From Caldithrix sp. (GTDB lineage Bacteria > Zhuqueibacterota > Zhuqueibacteria > Oceanimicrobiales > Oceanimicrobiaceae), in contig SMXE01000253.1 in assembly GCA_004357015.1 (NCBI GenBank), positions 1-18,557 of the forward strand: a DNA stretch of 18,557 bases, in the 5' to 3' direction. This document shows positions 1 through 6,561 of the stretch, piece after piece. Every line of letters starts with the position of its first letter. Position 1 is the stretch's first letter. The position numbers and the translations under genes are program-made. The notes below the pieces were generated by a model. It did no database searches. It worked only from the letters and a program-made list of their open reading frames with translations, and was not told where the DNA came from.

Positions 1-1300
1 ACGCGCGGGCGCCGTCGTTAAGCAGTACCTGAATCACGTTATCCAGATTGTCCGTCACAACCAGATCAGCATCCAGATCGCCATCGAGATCGCCAACGGC
101 AAGGGAAAACGGGTCGCTCCCAAACGTCACATCAGAACGTGCGAGGAAGCCGCCCGCACCATCGTTGAGGAGAATTGAGATGCCGGGCAGATCGCGATCA
201 ACCGTCGCAACATCGAGCCAGCCATCTGCATTGAAATCTTGACCGAGAATGATTCGTGGCGCGGTGCCAGTATCAAATTCCTGCGCTGCGCCAAGCGCAC
301 CTGTACCATCATTTGTGAACAAAGAAACAATGTGGTTGCCGCCGCCGAAGTTGGTCACGACGACGTCCATAAAGCCGTCGTTGTTGTAATCCCCAATAAA
401 TGACGCCCCAGGCGTGCGTGTAAGCGCATAATTCACAGGAGTCTGAAACGTTGCGTTGCCGTTGTTGAACAGAATAGAGAGTTCCAGCGACACCGAAGTC
501 ACCACTGCAAGATCAAGTGCGCCGTCCCCGTTCAAATCCCCGCTGATCACATGCACAGGTTCCAGCCCAACCGAGATCGGACTTTGGGTGGAATAAGTGC
601 CATCGCCATTATTTAGCAAGAGGGTCAGGTTGTGGGTGAGTTGATTTGACACAATGATATCGAGGTCGCCGTCGCGGTCGAAATCGCCGATGGTCAACGC
701 CCGGGGCGAGTCGCCAACGGTGAGGATTTCCTCGCGTGAAAAATCTCCATTGCCGAGGTTGAGCCAGGTGTGCACGTTGTCACCCTTGGAATGCGGAATC
801 GCGATGTCGAGGTCCGCATCGTTGTTCAGGTAGCCTACGCCAACGAAATGTGCGCCGTTGTCCGTCGCATACGTCGAGTCGAGATTAAATTTTGCCGTGC
901 CGCCGGTAACCTGAATGTAAAACGACCACTGAAGGCTCGCAACCAACGGCGTGCCGCCCGAATTGAGCACGCCCTGAGTTAAAATTACGATAACACGCTC
1001 CCCGGCCTCGAACGGATTCGTGGGGGTAAACGTGGCCGTAAAGGCGCCGCCATTATAGCCGTACGTTCCGTCGTGAAAGCCCGAACTTTCACCGTAAACG
1101 AGAAAATTCGGCGACTGCAAGGTTGTCTCGTCCATCGCTTGATCAAACTGGACATCGACTCCCACGGTGGCAGGATTGTTCATGGTGAAGCGTTTCGGGT
1201 TGAAGTCCACGACACCGGGCGCTTGCGCAAAGACCGGCGAAATAGACAAGAGCAACCACAAAACACCATAGCGAGTATTTGTGATGGTTGACCTGAGCAT
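1..1300 (-). CDS. Secreted FG-GAP/VCBS repeat protein with Ig-like N-terminal domain (3' end outside window)
   Basis: Reading from the ATG at 1300 the frame stays open for 433 codons to the window edge, so the C-terminus is missing. GAGGAG lies 4 bases before the ATG. Residues 1-25 look like a signal peptide (hydrophobic VLWLLLSISPVFA, cleavage after FAQA or FA). Residues about 28-135 resemble a bacterial Ig-like domain of the SbsA/Big_5 type (the stretch VQFDQAMDETTL and a final strand WSFYIQV). From about 150 on there are six FG-GAP/VCBS repeats. Each centres on a Ca-binding-like Asp/Asn loop: YLNNDADLD (157), DFDRDGDLD (206), DLNGDGALD (255), DYNNDGFMD (304), DFNADGWLD (355), DLDGDLDAD (404). 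The repeats are 49-51 residues apart and should form a beta-propeller outside the cytoplasm, a fold used for ligand binding or adhesion. A cell-surface sorting domain would be expected in the missing C-terminus. The exact ligand is unknown. Confidence 0.9.
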   Translation of the reverse strand, partial: MLRSTITNTRYGVLWLLLSISPVFAQAPGVVDFNPKRFTMNNPATVGVDVQFDQAMDETTLQSPNFLVYGESSGFHDGTYGYNGGAFTATFTPTNPFEAGERVIVILTQGVLNSGGTPLVASLQWSFYIQVTGGTAKFNLDSTYATDNGAHFVGVGYLNNDADLDIAIPHSKGDNVHTWLNLGNGDFSREEILTVGDSPRALTIGDFDRDGDLDIIVSNQLTHNLTLLLNNGDGTYSTQSPISVGLEPVHVISGDLNGDGALDLAVVTSVSLELSILFNNGNATFQTPVNYALTRTPGASFIGDYNNDGFMDVVVTNFGGGNHIVSLFTNDGTGALGAAQEFDTGTAPRIILGQDFNADGWLDVATVDRDLPGISILLNDGAGGFLARSDVTFGSDPFSLAVGDLDGDLDADLVVTDNLDNVIQVLLNDGARA

Positions 1301-1323
1301 GATACTCCTCATTACAATTGATC

Positions 1324-1338
1324 ACACGCAATGCGTGT
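1324..1338. repeat. 15-bp perfect dyad in the leader of the FG-GAP gene
   Basis: ACACGCA, one central A, then TGCGTGT form a perfect dyad 24 bases upstream of the FG-GAP start codon. Just upstream on the minus strand is a -10-like TAATAT (1342-1347), but no good -35 is at the right distance. The dyad could be a protein-binding site or a short RNA hairpin beside the ribosome binding site. Function is inferred from symmetry and position only. Confidence 0.45.
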
Positions 1339-1476
1339 CTAATATTATGAATCCGTGGTGAAACTCATGAAAGGACTTACTCAAGAGATTGATGCGGTCA
1401 GACAGTGGGGGCGGTCCCTGGCCTCTGAGAATCCCTGAACTCAATGAACTGCTGCTTACTTCTTCGATGAAAGAAT

Positions 1477-1506
1477 CTTACCCGCATTCGCTTATGAATG
1501 CGTAAG
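1477..1506. repeat. Imperfect inverted repeat in the FG-GAP leader
   Basis: CTTACCCGCATTC, a six-base loop GCTTAT, then GAATGCGTAAG form an 11-bp stem with a two-base bulge. Neither strand has a T-run after the stem, so it is not a simple terminator. If the promoter at 1553-1580 is used, this element lies in the transcribed 5' leader of the FG-GAP gene. The rest of 1301-1552 holds no supported gene. Confidence 0.5.
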
Positions 1507-1552
1507 TGGAAGCCTTCAAATCAAGCGATGCTATCTGTAATAATAACGGACG

Positions 1553-1580
1553 ATTATAGAAATAAATTAGCGAAATTCAA
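1553..1580 (-). promoter_or_regulatory. Sigma70-type promoter for the FG-GAP gene
   Basis: On the minus strand TTGAAT (1575-1580) and a perfect TATAAT (1553-1558) are separated by 16 bp. Transcription would start near 1546 and leave a leader of about 245 bases before the ATG at 1300. The element sits between the terminator of the upstream Nudix gene and the FG-GAP gene, as expected for an independent unit. Confidence 0.6.
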
Positions 1581-1597
1581 AATGATATTTTTACAAC

Positions 1598-1628
1598 AAC
1601 CCCTAGGGTCTGCGAGAACCCAGGGGTT
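1598..1628 (-). terminator. Possible rho-independent terminator after the Nudix/MBL gene
   Basis: AACCCCTAGGGT and ACCCAGGGGTT pair around an eight-base loop with one bulged base, starting 14 bases past the stop codon at 1643. On the minus strand the stem is followed by GTTGTAAAAAT and not by a clean T-run, so termination may be weak or rho-assisted. Confidence 0.5.
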
Positions 1629-1642
1629 TCGAAACAACCCTA

Positions 1643-3136
1643 TTAACTTCGCTTAACAAACCCACCCCCACGCTCCGCGCACTTTCCCTCTTCCCTTAGC
1701 TTGATCAACCCTGCTTGCAGCGAAAGCTCGGCCAGTGACCAAATGGCGGGATCGACATCGTTGTAAACCCGGCGCACCAACTCATACGTGCTCTGCGGTT
1801 CCGCCGTCAACGTAGCCAGCAGCTTTTGCTCACGCTCCTGCCGGTGTTTGATAAAATAACGCAGCACCTCTCTGCCGGTCCGCACCGCCGGGCCGTGGCT
1901 CGGATAAATTGTGCCGGTCGTGACCGACTCGAGCAACCGCAACGATTCCATGTACGCTGCCAAATGACCGTCCGGTGGATTGATGACAATGGTGGACAAA
2001 GTGGAAATCATATCGCCGGCGATCACACTGCCGTAGCGCGTTTCCTGGAAGGCAAGGTGTCCCGAAGCGTGGCCGGGCGTGTGATAGACTTTTAGTTGCC
2101 AGTCGGGTTGGCCATCGGGCGATTCACCCAAATCCAGTTCGTCGCCATGCTCGAGATATCTTGTGGGCATGATACCCAACTTCTCCGCTGTGTTCCGGTG
2201 CGCCAGAATCGGCAGGCCATAGCGTTCAACGCACGCCTGCAACGCCCCGACATGGTCTGCATGATGGTGCGTGAGCAGAATCGCCTTAAATTCGCAGCCT
2301 TCCGCCAGACGTTTGTCCAGATAATTCCAGAAGCGCTGTTGTTCGTTCGGGTCCGATGGCGCCGGGTCGATGAGGTAAAGCTGCGACTCGCCTACCAGGT
2401 AAGCGTTGGTGTGCGTCGCCGGCAGCAGAGTGCCGGTGGCCAGCGGCACCATCTGCACGCCCGGCGTAAAGTAGATCTGATGAATTGCGCCCCGGCTGTA
2501 ATCCTCTGTATGTTTTAGAATCGCGGGAGTCCCTGCGGCAACTGAGTGACCGGCAAATTCACGCAGCATAAAAATAACCGGCGGCACGATAATCATCTCG
2601 CCCCGCTTCCAACGAACAAGTGCCGCATCCGCGTGACAATAATTCCCGCTGACCAACTCGCCGTGCACGATTTCGGGCATCTGGCCGTCAGGGACCTGCA
2701 CCCAGTAGAACTGGGTATCGTAGCGCACGGGCGCAAACTCCGGCGTCAAAACCGCCCCCATGAAATGGAAATCCCGGGCATCTATTGCCAGACTTTCTCT
2801 GCCCAGCATTTCGTGAAAATCAATTTCACCAGCCAGAAGCTGTTGACGATAATGTCGTCGTTTGCCAGCCTCGATCATGTTGTCGCCACGAGCGAGCAAA
2901 ACACCGGTTTCCTCAAAAAGTTCGCGCGCGGCAGCGGCCATGAACGGCAGAGAATCCGGCTGCGCTACAGCAGCGTTAGCAATTTGTGCGCTGTGGTCCT
3001 CTTCATCCAGCGTGCCCCCTGGAAAGGCAAAATAGCCGCCGAAAAATTTCAGTGCCGGGTTGCGCTCCACCAGATAAACTTCCGGCGATTCCGGATTGCG
3101 GGTTAATACGATGCTCACTGCTTTTCGTTTGGACAT
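1643..3136 (-). CDS. Nudix hydrolase / metallo-beta-lactamase-fold / winged-helix fusion protein
   Basis: This 497-residue cytoplasmic protein joins two hydrolases. Residues 1-200 are a Nudix domain of the NUDT19 type: AFPGGTLDEED, then a Nudix box whose Gly-to-Arg spacing is stretched by about 16 residues, ending RELFEETGV (71-79). NUDT19-type enzymes split CoA or nucleotide diphosphates. Residues about 215-425 are a metallo-beta-lactamase fold with all metal ligands visible: THHHADH (H290, H292, D294, H295), H356 in TPGHASGH, D375 in AGDM, and H414 in YPSHG. Residues about 430-485 match the winged-helix tail of LACTB2-like nucleases and thioesterase-like MBL proteins. The start is supported by GGAAG 8 bases upstream and by the promoter at 3170-3198. 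It appears to be a single-gene unit. Both active sites look intact. The substrate is unknown, but the architecture suggests linked diphosphate and ester (or RNA) cleavage. Confidence 0.9.
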   Translation of the reverse strand: MSKRKAVSIVLTRNPESPEVYLVERNPALKFFGGYFAFPGGTLDEEDHSAQIANAAVAQPDSLPFMAAAARELFEETGVLLARGDNMIEAGKRRHYRQQLLAGEIDFHEMLGRESLAIDARDFHFMGAVLTPEFAPVRYDTQFYWVQVPDGQMPEIVHGELVSGNYCHADAALVRWKRGEMIIVPPVIFMLREFAGHSVAAGTPAILKHTEDYSRGAIHQIYFTPGVQMVPLATGTLLPATHTNAYLVGESQLYLIDPAPSDPNEQQRFWNYLDKRLAEGCEFKAILLTHHHADHVGALQACVERYGLPILAHRNTAEKLGIMPTRYLEHGDELDLGESPDGQPDWQLKVYHTPGHASGHLAFQETRYGSVIAGDMISTLSTIVINPPDGHLAAYMESLRLLESVTTGTIYPSHGPAVRTGREVLRYFIKHRQEREQKLLATLTAEPQSTYELVRRVYNDVDPAIWSLAELSLQAGLIKLREEGKCAERGGGFVKRS

Positions 3137-3169
3137 GCGGTTGCTTCCATTGTCAAAACAAAGTACGGG

Positions 3170-3198
3170 AATATAGCTATTTGATGGGTTTCTTACAA
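3170..3198 (-). promoter_or_regulatory. Sigma70-type promoter for the Nudix/MBL gene
   Basis: On the minus strand TTGTAA (3193-3198) and TATATT (3170-3175) are 17 bp apart. The predicted start near 3163 gives a leader of about 27 bases before the ATG at 3136, a normal length. Confidence 0.55.
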
Positions 3199-3237
3199 AT
3201 CAAAATATCCTAACCCGGACCAGAGACCTTTTCTCTA

Positions 3238-3266
3238 TTGACTAATTTGGTGAGAATATCTACTTT
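3238..3266 (+). promoter_or_regulatory. Sigma70-type promoter for the exported protein at 3312
   Basis: TTGACT (3238-3243) and TACTTT (3261-3266) are separated by 17 bp. Transcription would start near 3273, about 39 bases before the ATG. It is divergent to the promoter at 3170-3198, so the 175-bp gap serves both directions. Confidence 0.45.
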
Positions 3267-3311
3267 CACCACCAATCGGCGTAATTAATACAACCCTGGA
3301 GGACACTCACC

Positions 3312-4295
3312 ATGAATATGTTCAAAATTTCAGCCCTTGCATTTCTCCTACTTATATGCCAGACTGTTCAGCCGGTCTCGGCGCAGTATATTCTTGAAAT
3401 GGAGAAATTCGAAGTCCCCGAAGACCTGCTGTGGACGCTTGGGAATGATGAGGGTCTGGATGACCCGGAAGAGCGTACATCATTTTTCGCCAGCTTGCCC
3501 GAGAGCGAATATTTGAGGAAAGCCGAAGCTGAAGGTATCACCCTGAAAAAAAGTATCAGCACAATTTACGTGGACGGTAACAACTTCGCCGCCGAAAGTA
3601 TGGCGCTCGATGAAGGCAAGATGACTTTTATCTACCTGGAGAATGGGGATATCTACATGGTCATGTGGAACAAGAAAAAAGTCATCAAAACCTCGCAAGA
3701 GGAAATCAACCAAATGAAAAAAGATGCTACGGCGATGATAAGCCAGGCACAGCAAAACATGCCCAACATGGACGCCCTCCTCTCAAAGTACATGACCGAG
3801 GAACAGAAACAGCAGATGCAGGAGGCCATGAATAAGTTAAAGGGCATGGGACAAGGTATGCCAGATCAAACGCCGCAGGAAAAGCCGAAGGTAACGATCG
3901 AGAGACCCGGCACGAAAAGAAAACTGCTCGGCACAGAAGCTGAATTATACATCGCAAAGGCGGGCAAGAAAGTTGAAGGCATCTGGGCCATCGACAATGA
4001 CAGGGCGCTTGCGGCAAAATTCCGGGAAATGGGTGAAAACATGACGGCCGCATTTGAGATGGAAGGCCTGAAGGAAATCAAGGAGTGGGAGATCATCCCG
4101 GGAAAATTTCCAGCGTCGAAAACCACTGTGGAAATGGGGATGCGGGGTGGCCGCTTGAGTGTTGACGTTGAATATTACACGAGCATAAAACGGGAGACGC
4201 CCACGGCGGACAAGTTCGTACCGCCCGGCAAAGATGAAGGCTTTACCCAGGGCACGCTGATGGACCTGATGCCGGGCATGAACAGCGCGAAGTAG
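3312..4295 (+). CDS. Exported Met/Gln-rich protein of unknown function
   Basis: This is a 327-residue protein. GGAGG lies 9 bases before the start. Residues 1-24 form a signal peptide (ALAFLLLICQTVQPVSA, cleavage before QYILE), so it acts outside the cytoplasm. Residues 60-130 and 195-310 look beta-rich. The central stretch of about 120-195 is helical and very rich in Met, Gln and Lys (for example EEQKQQMQEAMNKLKGMGQ), ending in a Pro-rich linker. The alternation of strands and the sentence-like motifs GKMTFIYLENGDIYMV and LLGTEAELYIAKAGKK remind one of DUF4412-type periplasmic proteins, but this is a tentative likeness. The next gene, an exported serine hydrolase, follows 83 bases later on the same strand with no terminator between them, so the two are probably transcribed together. 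The function is not recognised. Confidence 0.85.
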   Translation: MNMFKISALAFLLLICQTVQPVSAQYILEMEKFEVPEDLLWTLGNDEGLDDPEERTSFFASLPESEYLRKAEAEGITLKKSISTIYVDGNNFAAESMALDEGKMTFIYLENGDIYMVMWNKKKVIKTSQEEINQMKKDATAMISQAQQNMPNMDALLSKYMTEEQKQQMQEAMNKLKGMGQGMPDQTPQEKPKVTIERPGTKRKLLGTEAELYIAKAGKKVEGIWAIDNDRALAAKFREMGENMTAAFEMEGLKEIKEWEIIPGKFPASKTTVEMGMRGGRLSVDVEYYTSIKRETPTADKFVPPGKDEGFTQGTLMDLMPGMNSAK

Positions 4296-4378
4296 TTCCT
4301 GCGGACATAAGGGAAACTTTTTCCGGTGAAAACTGCTTCACTCTCGTTGTTGTTGATGAAGTTTCTCAAAGGTTGTAA

Positions 4379-5284
4379 ATGAGTCAAAAAATCTGGCAAG
4401 TCGCTTTTATACTTTTTCTGCTCTCGCCGATTTTCGCGCAAAAAAACGGCGCAAGCCTGAGACTGCCCTATTCCATCCCCGCTGGCAAAATTCGGCCGCT
4501 ACGCGAGATGCAGGACAGCAGCTTGCAGGCAAAATTCGAACGCCACGTTTTGCAGAATAAGAAATGGGCGCGTCTGATCGCAAACAAAAAAATGACTGTG
4601 GGGCTGGTGGATTTACGCGAGCCGTACCGCGCCAGATTTGCGCATCTCAACGGTGATGTGATGATGTACGCTGCCAGCCTGCCAAAAATCGCCATTCTTC
4701 TGGCATCCTGCCAGGCCATCACAGACGGTAGTCTGCAGTTGACACCCGAAGTCGAGAGGGATTTAAAGATCATGATCAGCCGCTCAAGCAACATGGCTGC
4801 CACCCGCATGATCGACCGCATTGGGTTCGCCAAGATCGAAGAAGTGGTAACTGCTCCGCACTACGGATTTTACGATCCGCATTTAGGTGGTGGACTCTGG
4901 GTTGGAAAGCGTTACGCCAAGCGCGGGAAGCGACATCCGGATCCGCTCAAAGGTCTGAGCCATGCCGCCACGGTGTACCAAACTTGCCGGTTTTATTATT
5001 TGCTCGCCACCAACAGGTTGGTCAGCGAAAAGGAGAGCCGCCACATGCTCGACATCCTTGCCGACCCGGAAATTAACCACAAGTTCGTTTACACGCTCTC
5101 CAAAATCGGACCGAACGCAAAACTTTATCGCAAATCCGGAGGCTGGCGAAACTGGCATGCTGACTCCGTGCTGGTCTGGGGCCTGGAGCGGCGCTATATT
5201 CTAGTAGCTCTGGTGAATGATCGTGATGGTGAGAAAATCCTGCGGGAGTTTGTGACCGCCGCGGAAGAAGCGCTGGACGGTTGA
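4379..5284 (+). CDS. Exported class A beta-lactamase-type serine hydrolase (shorter of the pair)
   Basis: This is a 301-residue protein. The signal peptide covers residues 1-20 (WQVAFILFLLSPIFA). The three motifs of the penicillin-recognising serine enzymes are present in order: SLPK (S100, K103), SSN (136-138) and KSG (252-254). The spacing fits the PF13354 class A beta-lactamase family. A clear omega-loop Glu-x-x-Asn, needed for fast beta-lactam deacylation, is not seen in 155-195, so a peptidoglycan peptidase or related hydrolase role is as likely as beta-lactamase. It lies downstream of the Met/Gln-rich gene and is probably cotranscribed with it; AAAGG lies 7 bases before the ATG. Its stop codon abuts the stop codon of the convergent serine hydrolase gene at 5285, forming TGATCA with no spacer. 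The catalytic class is clear; the substrate is not. Confidence 0.88.
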   Translation: MSQKIWQVAFILFLLSPIFAQKNGASLRLPYSIPAGKIRPLREMQDSSLQAKFERHVLQNKKWARLIANKKMTVGLVDLREPYRARFAHLNGDVMMYAASLPKIAILLASCQAITDGSLQLTPEVERDLKIMISRSSNMAATRMIDRIGFAKIEEVVTAPHYGFYDPHLGGGLWVGKRYAKRGKRHPDPLKGLSHAATVYQTCRFYYLLATNRLVSEKESRHMLDILADPEINHKFVYTLSKIGPNAKLYRKSGGWRNWHADSVLVWGLERRYILVALVNDRDGEKILREFVTAAEEALDG

Positions 5285-6520
5285 TCAGCGCGTCAGCGTA
5301 CGGTCTATGTAGGTCGCCAGCGTCTGGTGCTCCACTGCCGAGTTGATTTTCAGCACATTGGACATCAGCACCACCATGTACACCTTGCCGTCAGGCTTCT
5401 CAACAATGGCGACCGAGTTCATGTAATTGGCACGATTGCCCATGTACTTGCCGCACTCAAATCCCGGCTCATCCTTGCAACTATAAAGACTCCCCGACTT
5501 AAAGTAAATCGCCGATTTTGCCAGCCTTGGGGCCGATGCGTAGCGGATGCGCTTTTCCGTCATGTACAGCAGCCGCTTGATTTCCAGACTCGACCACGGG
5601 TCCACGACCCGGCCTTGCTCAAGCCGCAGCAGGAACTGCAACAGGCCGTTCGGCGTGCCGTGGCTGCCGCCGCGTGGCACAATTTTCTTGCCCGTCCAGG
5701 TGAAAAAGCTGCCCAGACGCCAATCTTTGTCTTCGATGCCGATCCTTCGGAGCGGGTCGTTCACGACTGAAAGCGCAATCGCCTGCAGCGTCTTCTTCGG
5801 CGTCTTGTTAAAAAACTCATCCTCCAGTTCCTTCGCCGGCGGATAGAACCGGCCGAACTGCCGCATCAGCATGGCTTCTTTCCAGACTGTGCTGGCCGCC
5901 GAATTCGAGCTTGATGAGAGCATATAGTCCAGCCACTCGTACAGCGTGAACGTGTCTCCCTCCTGGACCTTGCGAAACTCGACCCTTCTGGTTTCGGGAT
6001 GAAAAATGGGCACTTCGTGACTGGCTTTGTGAATCCAGCGGTCCGCGATCACCATTCTGCTGCGCAGCAGCCAGATGCGGTACTTGACCGAATCGGGAAA
6101 CAGGCGCTGCAACTCGGTGAAGAAGCCGGCCGCGATGGCCATCTTGCCGACGCTGCCAGGCTGGTACTGGTAGCCGGCGCGGTGGGAGGCAAAGCGAATC
6201 GGCTGGCCCGGCGTGATATCGAGCAAGGAAACTGAGTAGCTTTTATCCCGTCCGACGAACAATTTCTTGATTTGTACTTGCAGCGCCGAATCCGCTTCCG
6301 GAAATGTGGCGAGCGTCTCTGCCGGTGTGTCGTACAAATGCAGCTTGATTTCATCGTACAGCTTGCGGCCGCCAACCACCGGTGCCGGCCCCTTCATCTC
6401 ACCAGCCAGCCGCAGTCGCAGCCGTTCGAGACGACGAATGCCCGTGTATTTATAGCCATCCACAGGATACAATCCCAAAAACAAGATGAGTGGAAGCGCG
6501 AAACTAAAAGTGTTTTTCAT
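5285..6520 (-). CDS. Exported class A beta-lactamase-type serine hydrolase (longer of the pair)
   Basis: This is a 411-residue protein. Residues 1-22 form a signal peptide (FSFALPLILFLGLYPVDG). The catalytic motifs are SVGK (S123, K126), SSN (204-206, within a run of four serines) and KSG (341-343). The hydrolase domain spans about 90-411 and is longer than a standard class A enzyme, with inserts around 145-185 and 225-285. Three Cys residues near the end (348, 356 and context SCKDEPGFEC) could form a disulfide, which fits export. An obvious catalytic omega-loop Glu is not recognisable. The gene starts 41 bases after the stop of the dikinase-like gene on the same strand, so the two are probably one operon. 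No Shine-Dalgarno is visible before the ATG at 6520. Instead a five-codon frame starting at 6534 ends in TGA overlapping this ATG, so start use may be coupled or leader-poor. Confidence 0.88.
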   Translation of the reverse strand: MKNTFSFALPLILFLGLYPVDGYKYTGIRRLERLRLRLAGEMKGPAPVVGGRKLYDEIKLHLYDTPAETLATFPEADSALQVQIKKLFVGRDKSYSVSLLDITPGQPIRFASHRAGYQYQPGSVGKMAIAAGFFTELQRLFPDSVKYRIWLLRSRMVIADRWIHKASHEVPIFHPETRRVEFRKVQEGDTFTLYEWLDYMLSSSSNSAASTVWKEAMLMRQFGRFYPPAKELEDEFFNKTPKKTLQAIALSVVNDPLRRIGIEDKDWRLGSFFTWTGKKIVPRGGSHGTPNGLLQFLLRLEQGRVVDPWSSLEIKRLLYMTEKRIRYASAPRLAKSAIYFKSGSLYSCKDEPGFECGKYMGNRANYMNSVAIVEKPDGKVYMVVLMSNVLKINSAVEHQTLATYIDRTLTR

Positions 6521-6561
6521 GGCATTTTTATCATTTGACTAATACTTTGGGTTAACTACCA

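Noticed and set aside
1368..1439. 23-codon plus-strand frame starting ATGAAAGGACTT
   Set aside because: Too short, no ribosome site or promoter, and it is antisense to the FG-GAP leader.
2546..3106. Plus-strand open frame of 186 codons
   Set aside because: It lies wholly antisense to the Nudix/MBL gene, whose motifs are intact, and its translation has no domain-like pattern. The same holds for the plus-strand frame at 2096-2518.
4379..5284. True class A beta-lactamase resistance gene
   Set aside because: SxxK, SxN and KSG are present, but no omega-loop Glu is evident and no mobile-element context exists, so antibiotic resistance is not supported.
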